DNA of 64,000 nucleotides from Mesocentrotus franciscanus (Eukaryota > Echinodermata > Echinoidea > Camarodonta > Strongylocentrotidae): assembly GCA_037976565.1 (NCBI GenBank), contig CP137680.1, positions 17,475,861-17,539,860 on the forward strand, read 5' to 3'. The position numbers and the translations under genes were made by a program. The notes under the pieces are model-generated. The model did not search any database. It was not told the DNA's origin and saw nothing but the letters and a program-made list of their open reading frames with translations. This document shows positions 35,607-47,950 of this stretch, one piece after another; the stretch's first letter is position 1; every line of letters begins with the position of its first letter.

Positions 35607-36417
35607 ACACACTCAAACCTTCACAAGATAACACATTAGAGGGAATAAAGTTCAATATCGCGTTTAGGAAGACTAGTTACACTCCCTACACAACAACCAC
35701 ACCTCAATGATAATTATATCGTATGGGGCAACCACTCCCCTTTAAATTACCCTTTAAAAATTACGACAACTGTCTATTCCATAACTCAATCAAAACATTT
35801 TAAAAATGCTTGCACAAAATTAATACCAAAAGACATTGCAATATAACATAGAACATGAAACTTATTTATAATTATGCAATATTAAATGTCGATAAGTAAT
35901 CAAAGCATTTTAGGATACAAGATATATATATATAAGCATAATATTATCATAATTCAAGTCAAATACTAAAGGAAATTAATAAATCCACTAAGCAGAGCTT
36001 GTATTTGTTAGGAATACTCATAAAAGAAAGGAAGGAAGAAAGAAAGAAAGAATGAAAAAGAAAAAATTATTACCTAAATTTCTTTTATCTCAGGGGTGCT
36101 CGAAGACAGTTGCCCAGATTCAACTGACAATTAATTATGCCTTTTATCCAATGTAAGGCTCGCCCTTTCAATCACTCAGAGGAAATGTTATAGATCTGAC
36201 TTTTGCAAGGTTCAGCCAATTAAATCATTAACTGGGGCAAAAGAGCGCGAATGCGTTACTCGCAAAATTCCCACAATCATCTCCAATAAATATAGCAGTC
36301 CATAAGCTATGACGGGGTATGTCTTTCTATGTATATGATAAAGAAAACAACCCATCATATATGTTTTTGTTTTTGTTTTTTTGTTGTTACAGATTTTGGA
36401 GTCTACAAAACCGCAAC

Positions 36418-37763
36418 ATGGAGCACATCAAGAAACGTCTACAGGAGAATGGCATTACCTCGGTGCGTTTCGAGCAATCTGACATGTATGGGATCCCACA
36501 TTGCAGAGCCATTCCAACCAGGCATTTTGAAAGGATGGCAACGAAGGGAACTAACATTTCCATGGGTTTTATGGCTTTCGATCCCAAGGGACTAGTCGCC
36601 AAGAACAGTGGATATGGGGAGGAAATTCACAATGCTGATTGCCTCGCATTTCCAGACCTGGACACCTTTCAGATATTGCCTTGGTGTACGAAGACGGCTA
36701 GGGTCTTGATAGAAGGGTTCCACAACGGTGAGAAGGTGGCTGTCTACCCAAGGGTTGTGGCTAGAAAGCAGTTAGAAAGGCTGGAGAAACATGGATTGTC
36801 GCTTTGGTCGGCGCACGAGCACGAGTTCTTTGTAGTCAAAGAAGACACCATGAAACCGTTGCATGGAGAGACAAATGCCAATGCGGTTATTCCCATGGCC
36901 GCGTATGAGTCGTTTTCCAGCAGATACTCAATGACCTACCTAAGGCTGGTGTTGATATTGAATGCTACGGTGTTGAAGCCGGGAAGGGACAACTGGAAAT
37001 CACCTACCGCCCAGAGTTTGGGATCAAAGCTGCAGACACTGCTCACACGTACAAGCTGGGTATCAAGGAGATTGCGCTGAAGCACGGATTAGTTGCAACA
37101 TTTATGTCAAAACCATGGCCGGACGTGGCTGGTAGTTCAGCACACTTCTGCCACTCGCTCTGGGACGTTGACGGGAAGGTGTCCAAGCTATATGATGCTG
37201 GAAGCCCTACTGGTTTGTCGGAGATTGGGCAACACTGGGTGGCTGGACTCCTTGCTCATGCCAGAGCCATAGCCGTGCTGATGGCACCAACAACCAACTG
37301 CCTCAAAAGATTCAAACGTCATTCTTTTGCTCCTTGGAACGCCACATGGGGTCCCGACAACCGAACCTGTGCCATCCGCGTCAAAGCAAATGGCGCAAGA
37401 GGCACATACGTCGAGAACCGGATGGGAGCCAGTGCTTGCAGTCCTTACATCAGTATGGCTGCGACTATTGCAGCAGGCTTGGACGGTATCATTAAAAAAC
37501 TCCCGCTTCCCGAAGGCATCGACGGATCAGGGGATGCATACAATGATGAACACGTCCCACCCGGAACACAGATGATACCAGACAACATGGAAGAAGCCAT
37601 TGATGCCTTGCTGTCCGACGATGCTATCACTGAGGCCCTTGGACCAGAGTTCATCAAGTGTTTCGTTGCTACTAAAAGGCATGAAGTGAAACTAGAAAAG
37701 GAGGCCATTTCAAAAGGAACAGTTGAGGAATGGGAGAGAGATTATCTCTTTTTCATTATATAA
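36418..37763 (+). CDS. LGSN: Lengsin-like glutamine-synthetase-fold protein A, with a 1-bp frameshift
   Basis: The type I GS fold is in one coding exon behind an acceptor (AG at 36391-36392), with ATG at 36418. The frame runs normally (RFEQSDMYGIPH, ILPWCTKTARVL, SAHEHEFF) to 36912, where a run of four T (36913-36916) takes the place of the five needed for the Phe-Phe seen in paralogue B. Reading then shifts by one and continues intact (GKGQLEITYRPEF, SSAHFCHSLWD, NRTCAIRV, TYVENRMGASAC) to a normal stop at 37763. It would be about 448 residues, as in B. Either a recent null allele, a pseudogene, or a sequencing error in a homopolymer. The rest shows no decay. Vertebrate lengsin is reported to lack GS activity; activity here is unknown. 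Confidence 0.85.
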
Positions 37764-38500
37764 GAAGAGTGTCCATTCGGTCATTGCTTATATACAATAC
37801 AATATATTTCTTTTCAAACAGCCAATACACTTCAAACTTTCAAAGCCCTAATTTATGTTTGCTGGTTACAATTATGTTTCGCTTCTTAGAGTTCAACTTT
37901 TAATTATTGACTTCATAATGTGTTTTTACTGATTTAGTTTGGAGCTTTAAATTAAAATAATTTCGTGGGTGCCTTGAACACCTCTAGAGATGAATATGTG
38001 CATGCGCTTTATAAATATTGTTATTATTATTATTATTATTATTAGTAGTAGTAGTAATAATATTATTATTACTATTACTATTATCATTATTATTAATGAA
38101 CACTGAATGAATGCCTATAATGTAAGCTTTACCAACAGGTGAGTATGGCTGGCCTCTTTCCAAACAACAGAAATGTCTTTTGGACCAATACCCTTTAACA
38201 AAATTATGTCATGTGTATCCTTTAAAAGCAAATTAGACGATAATTCTTGGTATCTTTTACCATATAGGGTTAGTGTGTACTTTCTTGATGCAATCAAAGA
38301 GATAATGATGTTTTTCCTAGTTATCGCTTCTATTGTATTATACAGCTCTAATCATTTGTTAGAATTTCAAGTCCATATATTTATAGTTTGCTGACGCGCA
38401 ACGTGATAATCAAAGTTCAGTACTGCCTATACTGTACTTAAACAGACTTTCAAATGCAACCGTCAGTAATTGATAAAAATAATGAATAACGATATTAATA
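37764..38500. other. 3' flank of gene A with a SINE/LINE-like tail
   Basis: About 37960-38060 has GCGCTTTATAAATATTG followed by (TTA)n and (GTA)n, the common 3' tail type of L2-related retroelements. Otherwise AT-rich. Confidence 0.45.
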
Positions 38501-39646
38501 TAGGTTTTCCTGGCCAATTTCGCATTATTTTCAGATCATTATTTTGATAAAGAGTTCATTCAACTGAGCGCAAACGACATTTTCGGCTGAGACTATCATT
38601 CAAAAATGCACTGCATTCTTTCAGTTTAGAGTATCGGACAAGGGATTTCGCACTTTTATCATTATAATTCATTCCGTCTAGTGCTTGTGTCAAGATTCAT
38701 TCAAATTCATTGGCAATTGCCCAAAGTTGATCTCGGGCATTCAAATTCGCGAATGGGCAGTCAATTTATTAACATGTTCATTCAAATTAAGATGGATGTT
38801 GTTGCTTATGTATGCCCCGCATTTTATTCCTTCATATGAATTGATTTTGGTTTATTCCGTTCCATTGTCGATATCGGACGTATTTCAACATGGTTCTTGC
38901 AAATACATTTTTATGTTTCCCTTTTTTCTTCACCTCTCATAGCTACATTAGATCAGATGCCTCAACATACCCGCCTCATGAATACGGTGAACGTCATTAT
39001 ATAGGCTATAGAAATGTATCCCAATAGTTTACGGGATGCACGACAATCTATAAATTGCTAAACCATCGTGTACTGATATTTCCTAAAATCATTTTCAAGT
39101 TGCTCATTAAAATTAGAGTGTACTTTTATTTTTCCTTTATGAACTTATTCAAATGAAAGAAACTTTATCCAATAAAGTTAAGTCTTGCGCTTCACTCACC
39201 GCCCCTACACCACACACCAATAAATATTCCTGAATTCTGTGCTCATTACCTACATCTAAATTCCTATAATCATCATCATATATAGGTTAAAAATCTTAGC
39301 ATAGTTTGAAAAGAATCCATACTATAGTCATTACTTATAACGCTTATTTGCAAAACACACTTTGAATTTGTTTACAAAGGGAATCATTAGAATACTGGAC
39401 TAGTTTTATAAACGAAATGCTAAATTGGTTGCTTCATAACGAATTTGCATATACGAACGGCATGCTAAATTGACGAAAAGCGTGCATAAACAAGAATTTG
39501 AATGGGAAACATGTTAATTCGACTGAATAAAATGCGAATTCATGAATTTTAACCATCAAATAGAAAGGCACTGCTAAATTGTGCTAAATTAAATGCACGC
39601 AAAATGAATTGGATTTGCTAAGTTGCGAAATTAGCCGGGAAAACTT
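38501..39646. mobile_element. Non-autonomous TIR element of about 1.15 kb
   Basis: Left end GGTTTTCCTGGCCAATTTCG and right end complement GTTTTCCCGGCTAATTTCGC match with few differences. Flanks are TATA-like on both sides. The interior has scattered ATTCAAATTCG-type motifs and no long protein frame. Confidence 0.6.
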
Positions 39647-39735
39647 ATAATAATAACGATAGTCTGAGATTATATAGCGCTTAATACATTTACGAGGTTT
39701 TAAGCGCTTTACAGAAATATTACATGTATTTGCAA
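39647..39735 (-). repeat. L2-like 3' tail
   Basis: On the minus strand it reads AAGCGCTATATAATC followed by a (TTA)-rich end. Retroelement 3' end; too short to classify. Confidence 0.4.
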
Positions 39736-39896
39736 ATTACTTGTTTGAACAGCCATTAGATGACAAGCGCAAATCAACTCGTGAGTGGTGAATGAATAAA
39801 TCTAAAAAGTCTGAAGTCCATTTAGTGTCTCTACAACAATCTACAGAGCATTCCTGTTTAGTAAGTGTTAAACATAATTGTATGTTCTAGGCAACG

Positions 39897-40163
39897 AGGG
39901 GAGTATTTCACAAAGACTAAGATCGACTTTAAGTTGGATTTAACTATGGCAGGCCGTTCATGCCACTGTTAGCTCTCCATCGTTTACTGGCATTGGACGT
40001 ACAAATCATGGTCACAAATCTACAGAATTGTATACTTTTTGATAATTCGTTATTGAAGGAAAAATATTATCTAAAGATCATAATGGTGAGAGCAGAACAG
40101 TGGCATGAACGGCCTGCCATAGTTAAGTCCAACTTAAAGTCGATCTTTGTGAAACATCAACCT
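39897..40163. mobile_element. Foldback MITE with long TIRs
   Basis: Arms of about 65-70 bp carry GATCGACTTTAAGTTGGA and AACTATGGCAGGCCGTTCAT, inverted at the right. The left arm has a 5-bp insertion relative to the right. The loop is about 130 bp. Confidence 0.85.
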
Positions 40164-40886
40164 GGTTGTTCTGGCGCGTTTCCTGAAGCCTAAATCCACC
40201 TTTTTGTGTTCCTCCCAGGCAGAATAATAAAGATGAATACTTTCTTTAGTACATTTTATTTGATGACACTGTATTGTACCAAATATATAATTGTCTGTAT
40301 ATAAGGTCTTCTATACTTGTCTTTATTCATTTTTAAAAATTATATTTAGTCTGATTGGTTTCATTTAAATCAAATTCTTGACTTATTATATATTGCAGAA
40401 TAGTTTGTTTATATACATCAGCTTTATACATCAGCTATTTAGTAGTTGAATCAGATTTTTGTTTTAGCGATCACTCTTCTCTTATAGATATAAGTTTGGT
40501 TTTGATATTTTTTGAGTAATAATAGTACAAAATAATGTTGTTTTGTAACGTGTTTATATTATGTAATAATATCTTTGTCATTGTCTTTGGTAGTTTTATT
40601 CAAAACATAAAGCTTTTTAAAAGTGTGTATACAGTTCTGATGTTGTTTTTTCTTCGTTTTTAAATTATGTCTTAATATCTTTTATATCATTTATGTGTAC
40701 AGTTTTTATGTACACGGGGCTCCGTCATGAATAAAGATGTGATTTTTTTTTTAAATATGAGTGAAAGAAAAAAATTATATGTGCGTGTGTGTTCGGTATG
40801 GGAGTGTTCGTGTGTATGTGATCCTGGGTATAGGTTTGTGGACCTCTACATAAGTATATACATTCCTAGTATACATGCGTAATTAG
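40164..40886. other. AT-rich non-coding sequence
   Basis: No exon. A GGGGCTCCGTCATGAATAAA patch followed by a T run near 40718-40755 looks like a retroelement 3' end but is not classifiable. Confidence 0.4.
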
Positions 40887-40888
40887 AG

Positions 40889-41235
40889 TAGGCGAGTTGG
40901 CTCAGTCGGTAAAGCGTCTACCTGTCGAACCAAAGATCTCGGGTTCGAATCCAATCCGGGCGGATGAATGAAGCCTGCGTTGTGTGTTAACGTGCCCCTC
41001 CCCTTGTTTCACAGACGCAGGCTATGTTAAGTGGAAAACACTCCGTCCCTCGGATAGGACGTTAAATTGAGGCCCCGTGTAGAGGAGAGTCACCACCTTT
41101 GCACGTTAAGAACCCACTGCACTATTCGTACCGGGAGGAGAGTACCGAGGGTTACAGTGATTCAGTTCGCTTTTCGCCTCCCAGGCACAGCTGATGCCAT
41201 ATAGGCCTACTTAATAATAATGATAATAATAACAT
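40889..41235 (+). mobile_element. tRNA-derived SINE
   Basis: The head has A-box GGCTCAGTCGGTAAAGCG and B-box GGGTTCGAATCC (tRNA-like 40889-40962). The body includes an inverted GCCTGCGT/ACGCAGGC pair, then CACGTTAAGAACCCACTGC. The tail is (TAA)n near 41210-41230. Confidence 0.8.
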
Positions 41236-42815
41236 GCTGGAGCCTGGAGGGTTTGAATGTACAATAATTTTGAGCGATCTGTCTGATTTCTTTTCTTGCA
41301 ACATCATCTGTTCTTTAATCTGGTATTTTTCTGTATTCGATATTGTCATTGTTATTTTTAAAAATTATAATTATTATCATCATGATTTTTGTATGCTTTT
41401 ATCATTGTTCATTTTCTATGTACAACACCACATGTATGTTAACTTTTGATGTTGTGTTCCTGGATATTTAATGAATAAAAAACTATTAAAATAATAACAA
41501 TAAAAACGTTGCTACACAGCCTTTTACAGAGTGAATCATGCATAATTTGTATTACCTTACATCTCATATCATCACTATATCTGTGGAACAAGGAAAGTGG
41601 CAGACTTCTCATGTCAGCATGATGGTTCGAGATGATGAAACAAAGGGGAAAACAACGCATTTTATCAATGGCTCAGAAGACCTCGTATGTTCAACCAAAA
41701 AACCATCGGGGCACATAGTATGCAACTGTATTTGTATGTAGGCCCCCTATATCTGTACAGTTTCATATCATGCATATAGGGTTGTTTTATGCTAATGATT
41801 AAGACGTATACAAACAATTTGTCACATCTGTATGGATGTAAAACTATTCCTAGATATATTTATTTGTATGCACCCTTAAAAACACTGGATGATATTAATA
41901 TGGAAAAATTAACATATTAAAAAAAAATAATAATAATAAATAAATAAAAATCGGCGATGTCATGTCATGACAGACAGACAGGACGGGGGAGGGGCGACAT
42001 TCGAGTAAGCTACCCGACCTGTTGAGGTCTGTATGGTAGCCCCTTCCCCTTTACAAGAGGATTTTGCGTTTTGCAGAATAAAACGTGACATTTTGTGACA
42101 CGTAAATAATATTGATCATCAATTTGTTAGGTGATGTAGCAACCGAGAGTGAACATTTTTTATTTTCTAGTACATGTATCTGGAATTATAGTCATACAAA
42201 GCACTAATGATCGCACAGAAAAAGTTAAAGTCCGTACCTTTTCTCTTTGCTCCTAATGGGTTTCTAGAGCATTAAATCATTACTTAGACGTTTTCCCCCT
42301 TTTTTCCCTCTCAAAGTGCTCTTCCAAATTTTAGGGATACCACCCCTTTAATTTGTTCCAGAGAGAGGCATTCCCAGCCCTCCCCCACCCCTTGAATCGC
42401 CGACTCTGCATTTCGTGATACAGGCACTTTGGGAAATTTGCATTCTCTATGTTCTTGTTAACACACAGTGGAATCTCTACATATATGTATTACATACAGT
42501 TTTAATATTTACTACATACATGATTATATTTCTGGGAAGAGTGAGACGTTGAATTCCAGAGGAATATAATGTGCTGTAGCTGTAAGTATTTGCTCTACTC
42601 TTATTTTATTTTTCTTTTGAAATCTGAGAGAACGACCCCTTCGAATATTACGATAACTTTGTTAAATCCATGATTCAATTTTGATTTACTTCTAAACTAG
42701 CAAAATAATTACAAATTTATTAACAAGTATTTGCAACATCTTGCGTATATCATTTATCGATCGTGTGAGGACGAATGAAAATAATTTATATTGTTTCTAT
42801 CATTTTGAAGCACTG
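41236..42815. other. AT-rich non-coding sequence
   Basis: No exon, RNA or clear element seen. (TAA)n-rich near 41915-41950. Confidence 0.45.
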
Positions 42816-42819
42816 TTAA

Positions 42820-43350
42820 AGGTACTATGTCCCATTTGCAGGCCAAAAAAATGAAAAGGTTAAATTCCAATGGCATTGGAAAGACAATACTAATTTAGAA
42901 CTTCCCTAAAAAAAAGGGGGCTTGAAGATGTCTTTAAGTGGGAAAATAACGACTATTAGTTGTCGAATCGACTTAGGAGCTATAGAGCCAGTAAGTAATA
43001 GTCTGATTTTTCAGACCATTGTACCGAATGGTCGTACGTTTTATGCTGCGCAAAGATTCAATCAGTTTAATTTTGGCCATTACAAGAAGTGGGTTATTGA
43101 TGTAGACAAATGCTCATGTACCCTTTACAGCTCATTTTATGTATGTTATTACCAAAGATGAAAAAAGCCAGTCAGTCACTCAATAGTGTCTGACAGTGAA
43201 GTCTAGCAAGTAAACGGGTTTCCTTGCATAATTTGAATATTAGGACACTGCTAACGTTTAAATTTCACAGATAGGACATACATGACATATTTATAATTCC
43301 TGCAAAGTTCTACATAATTTGATGTTGGCTGCAAAAGGGACATAGTATCT
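42820..43350. mobile_element. TTAA-flanked MITE, copy 4
   Basis: Same family as 16225. Both TTAA borders are present (42816-42819 and 43351-43354), and the ends AGGTACTATGTCCC and GGGACATAGTATCT are intact. Confidence 0.85.
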
Positions 43351-43354
43351 TTAA

Positions 43355-43888
43355 AGGGGAAGTCCACTCTAATATTAAGTTTATTTTAACAGGAGCAGAA
43401 AAATGAGAGGAACAGGTCAGTGAAAGATTGAGCAAAAACCGATTAAAGATAAGGAAATTATGAATTGTTGAAGGTGCAATCATCAAACACAAATTGGCAA
43501 CTCTGTGACGTATCTTGCGAGCTCTTCTCCCATTCGCCCTGTATTAAAAAAAAAATATATATATTTTTTTTTCCTTAAGAAATTTTTTAATCGTACATTC
43601 AACCTAAATATAATTATTGCAAATACGTTTTTATACAACCCCTGTATGAAACAAACCCATTCATCTATAACTAAGAAAATGAAAGTTTATGAAATCTTCT
43701 GTACAGAGCAAATTTGAGAAGATATCACAAGATACGTCACAGTGTTGCCGATTTGTGTTTCACTGATGACAACTTCGAAAATTCATAACTTTCCTATTTT
43801 TAATCGGATATTGCTCAAACTATTACTAACTTGTTCTCTTATTTTGTTCTTTTATTAAAACCAACTTAATATTCGGGTGAACTTCCCC
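43355..43888. mobile_element. Foldback MITE with long arms, abutting the previous MITE
   Basis: The ends AGGGGAAGTCCACTC and the inverted GGGTGAACTTCCCCT continue into arms of about 150 bp containing TTGAGCAAA, GAAAG/CTTTC and GTGACGTATCTTG. The left border is the shared TTAA at 43351-43354; the right border is TTAG. Confidence 0.8.
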
Positions 43889-43997
43889 TTAGTGTCTGGT
43901 TAAAACCTCGATGAATCATATTTCTCTGTCTGGCTTACACATTTTAACACAAGCACAGTTGATTGTTAAGGAAACATAGAATGGCAATTGTAAATGT

Positions 43998-45344
43998 TTA
44001 CATCATATAGAATAGATATTTCCTCTCCCACTCTTCGCATTGTCCTTTGGCTATTGCCTCCTTTTCCAACTGAATATCATGTCTCTTTACTGCCACAAAG
44101 CATTTGATGAACTCAGGGCCTAGGGCTTCAGTGATGACTTTGTCTTGCAGCAAAGCTTCCACTGCCTCTTCCATGGTCTCAGGTAGCTTCTGGGTTCCTT
44201 CGGGAACATGCTCGTCCTTATACGCATCCCCCTCACCATCAATGCCTTCTGGAAGCGGGAGTTTCTTGATGATACCATCCAATCCTGCTGCAATGGTTGC
44301 AGCCATACTGATGTACGGATTGCATGCGCTGGCTCCTATCCGATTCTCGATGTAGGTGCTCGTCTCTCCATCTGCCTTGACTCTGATGGCACAGGTTCTG
44401 TTGTCAGGACCCCAAGTGGCGTTCCAAGGAGCAGCAGAATTCCGCTTAAATCTCTTGAGGCAGTTTGTGGTGGGTGCCATGAAGACGGTGACAGCTCTGG
44501 CGTGCGCAATGAGTCCAGCCACCCAGTATTGCCCAATCTCCGACAAACCAGTAGAGCTAGAGGCATCGTAGAGCTTCGGAATCTTACCATCAGCATCCCA
44601 GAGCGAGTGGCAGTAGTGCGCTGATGAACCGGCTTTATCTGACCATGGTTTAGACATGAACGAAGCGATATATCCGTGCTGAAGTGCGATCTCCTTGATT
44701 CCCAGTTTGAAGGTATGAGCTGTGTCGGCAGCCTTGATCCCAAACTCTGGACGGTAGGTGATCTCCAACTGTCCTTTCCCGGATTCACATCCGTAACACT
44801 CGATGTCAACACCAGCCTTTGGAAGATCGGTAATAACCTGCTGGAAGAAAGAATCGTAGACCGACGAGCAAATTGTTGCATAACAGAATGTCTCAGAGTC
44901 AATTGGCTTCAGTGTTTCTTTGTTCACGAGATAAAATTCGTGCTCATGCGCTGACCAAATAGACAGACCTAACTCCTTTAAGCGCTCAATTTGTTGTTTG
45001 GCAACGACCCTTGGGTAAACGGGTACCTTCTGCCCATTGTATTCTCCTTCAATCAAGACCCTAGCAGTGTTGGTACACCATGGTAGAATCTGGAAGGTGT
45101 TTAGGTCAGGGAGTGCCTTGCAGTCAGCATAGTGGACCTCTTCACCACAGCCGGTGTTCTTAATAGGCATCCCCTTCGGATCAAATGCCATGAAGGTAAG
45201 TGTCATGTTGACTCCATGGGTAGCCATATGCTCGAAGTGTTTGACCGGGATAGATCGATTATGAGGAATTCCGTAGGTCTGCGATTGTTCAAATCGGACA
45301 GTCTTGATGCCATTTTCTTTCAGTGATTTCAAGATCTTTTCCAT
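43998..45344 (-). CDS. LGSN: Lengsin-like glutamine-synthetase-fold protein B, intact
   Basis: 448 residues of the type I GS fold, start ATG at 45344-45342 behind an acceptor (AG at 45375-45374). The frame is open further to 45365 only without an ATG. By eye the metal-ligand positions of bacterial type I GS are kept: HEHEF (E134, E136), CESGKGQLE (E187, E194), SSAHYCH (H243) and YIENR (E333), with R335 in the glutamate-binding position. NRTCAIR (315-321) matches the ATP-side arginine region, and CNPYISMAATIAAGLDGI is the classic GS C-terminal signature. Enzymatic activity cannot be judged from this, and vertebrate lengsin is described as non-catalytic. It is the only complete member between A and C and converges with A. 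A minus-strand AATAAA at 43856-43851 lies within the adjacent MITE. Confidence 0.93.
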   Translation of the reverse strand: MEKILKSLKENGIKTVRFEQSQTYGIPHNRSIPVKHFEHMATHGVNMTLTFMAFDPKGMPIKNTGCGEEVHYADCKALPDLNTFQILPWCTNTARVLIEGEYNGQKVPVYPRVVAKQQIERLKELGLSIWSAHEHEFYLVNKETLKPIDSETFCYATICSSVYDSFFQQVITDLPKAGVDIECYGCESGKGQLEITYRPEFGIKAADTAHTFKLGIKEIALQHGYIASFMSKPWSDKAGSSAHYCHSLWDADGKIPKLYDASSSTGLSEIGQYWVAGLIAHARAVTVFMAPTTNCLKRFKRNSAAPWNATWGPDNRTCAIRVKADGETSTYIENRIGASACNPYISMAATIAAGLDGIIKKLPLPEGIDGEGDAYKDEHVPEGTQKLPETMEEAVEALLQDKVITEALGPEFIKCFVAVKRHDIQLEKEAIAKGQCEEWERKYLFYMM

Positions 45345-45372
45345 GATTACTCCACAAGTTTCCAAATGACTT

Positions 45373-46750
45373 CCTGGAGTAAAGACAAATGAAAATGAGG
45401 TGGGGGATCAATGAAACCTTGGAAACTGCTATTTTGAAAAAGTGGATATGAAAAAACACAAAAACCGCGTAAATGGCGTATCAAGAAATTGTGTTTGTTG
45501 GATGGAGCAGGTGACGGTCCTACAAAGAAGATATTTTTAATTTATCGTAGTATGAAAACGTCACGTAGGCTACCTAGGTGCTACCCGCCTTAGTTTTAAT
45601 TGGTCTTGACGGCTTACTTCGTTCCATCGGTCTTCCCGCATATATTCACGACAGGTCGGGTACTTCACGTTGTCGGGTTACCCTACATTTTGAAGAAAAA
45701 AACCTGCCCCTTGATTCATGAAATGTTTTGTAAACTTAATGCAAATACTTACATTTTGTTTTTAAGATAGTCCTTGAGATAAAGCTAATATTTTTACTTG
45801 TACATTTGTGTAAACATGCCCATACAATGGCGTAGTGTAAATCACCGGCCTTTTACGAACTCTTGTGATTATTTATCTCTAGTATCGGGTCGAAATGCGA
45901 ATTTTCGTAGATTTGCTGTAGGTTTTTCAGAAAGTGTCGGGTAAACTGGACCCAACACTTCAAAGGTGTTTTTTCACAAACGTTATACTCAACTATTCGG
46001 TAATCAGGGCTTGATTATTCTTCATGAAAGTTCGTGTAACCCGAAGACGCGAAAACCCGTTGGAACAAAATAATCCGGACATGACCACTCCGCCCCACAT
46101 GATTATTACATTTTTGATACCCCACCAGCTGGGCCTGGGGACACTTTAGGAGATTTACAGCCCTGTGATGTTGGTCTCGTGAATCCCCTGAATTGTCAGA
46201 AGGTCCGGGAGGCGCATTTTTTTTTACACGCTAGCCTGGCCAGTTTCGCCATAATGCTCGTAAAAGTGCGCGTCCGGGAGACCGATGTAACCGTCTAATT
46301 GGCTGTCGATCGGTCTCGTGAACCCTCAGATAACTTTTCAGTAGGACCGCCAGAAGGACATTGTCCGTCTAGCCATCCCATTGGACCTGGGCTACCGCTT
46401 GACATAACTACCACTGATTTTTAGAGTGCCTTTTATCACGGTATTCGAAACGGGGTGATTGGAAATCCGGAAACATTTTTTTTTGCCCACACGGGGAAGA
46501 AGGGGGTGGGGGATGCTGAGGTTGTAGAAATATAGTAGAAAAGTAAACAAGTAGAATTTGACTTCTTACCCCCAAATCTCTAACCATTTCCAAAGTTCTC
46601 GCACCCCCCCCCAAGCACCCACGACTCCTAGATCCATCATGCTGTGCGATCGTACCACGAGGACGATGCCAAGCCCTTTGAAATTTTGAAATCGAAATTG
46701 ACTTTTGAAATTAAGTATTTATTATGCATTCGGATATTTTTTTTAATGGA
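45373..46750 (-). other. Probable 5' intron of gene B
   Basis: Sequence right of the gene B acceptor. No coding exon is seen; homopolymer G/C runs near 46600. Confidence 0.4.
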
Positions 46751-46755
46751 TGGTA

Positions 46756-46943
46756 CAGTGAAACCTGTCTATAAAGACCATCCAAGGGAGACAAGAAAGT
46801 GGTCTCTATAGGCAGGTGGTCTTTATGTACAGGTTCGGTTAGTACATGTTTCAATGAGAAACCATTTTCAAGGAAACAACAAATGTGGTCTCTGTATACA
46901 GGTGGTCTTTCTATACAGGTGGACGCTAAAGCAGGTTTGACTA
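46756..46943. mobile_element. Tc1/mariner-type MITE, second copy
   Basis: CAGTGAAACCTGTCT at the left and AGCAGGTTTGACTATG at the right; the interior repeats ACAGGTGGTCTTT. Same family as 22887-23076, inverted in orientation. Confidence 0.75.
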
Positions 46944-47320
46944 TGTAAGTTTACAAATCAATTTACAAACATAAACAAGAAATAATCATAGATAATTACA
47001 GTTAATGGTTGACAGTTGTAATGGAAAATACATTCATTTCATAAAAGCTAAAGCGGCATAAGTGGGTATAGGTTACTTACACGAAATCAATTTTATACCA
47101 GATACACCACTGTAGGTAAAATGATAAAAACACTCCACCTTTACAATACCATTATTTGAAACACGCTCTGCAATCAGTATACTTTTATTGGCATACGGTG
47201 TGCATGTAACATTAAGTGAAAAAAAACTTTAAAATGTGTCCTTTCCAAGGGTGACCATAAATTGCCACGTTACTTAGTCAAAATGAGTATCGATGTAATT
47301 AAACTAAAATATGGACTTAC

Positions 47321-47480
47321 CTGTAATACTTTTGACGAAACAAGAACTCTAAATGAAGAAATTGGGTCTAAATATCAGTCGAAATCAACTCCGGAATTCA
47401 AAAGCTTCTCGTTCTTTGAATCTTGGCAAATATGTATGTAGTCTGCATTACACCTTTATCATTTCAGTTGTAAGAAGGTC
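47321..47480 (-). other. Candidate 5' UTR exon of gene B
   Basis: The minus strand has a textbook donor TTACAG|GTAAGT at 47321/47320. With the acceptor at 45374 it would make an intron of about 1.9 kb. The upstream end is unknown. Confidence 0.3.
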
Positions 47481-47950
47481 GAGACGTAGATTTTATTGCG
47501 ATAATATTTGACTGTGTGTACATAAGAGAGAACTTTGGACATGCTTTTGTAGTGACCAAACTCGTTTTGACCATTACAATTTTGGGTGTGGTTAATTTAT
47601 ACATACGTGTTAGACCCAAAAGCCTAATTACTTTAATGGTCACGTGGGTTTGGTATACCTACTCTAAGGACAAAGTAGTCCCCTGATTATCTATCTATAA
47701 ATTATTGTTCGTAGGTAATATTAATTGTATCATAATGAAATTATGATATTTTCTCATGTATGTTATATTTTTTATATACTGAAATTGATTATTATATCTA
47801 ATCCAGAAGGATATGCACTCATGCACGAAAAGTAGTCCTTCTGGACGTGGAGGTATGTCAGGCAAGGCCCTGATGGGCATTTATACAACCGATATTCGTC
47901 CACTTACATTAAACGAAGCCGGTAGTTCACCACGGTCGTACCTATGTCAT

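Noticed and set aside
45345..45365. Extended N-terminus of lengsin-like gene B from 45365
   Set aside because: The extra seven codons start at TTG, not ATG. The ATG at 45344 matches the paralogues' start and lies just after the splice acceptor.
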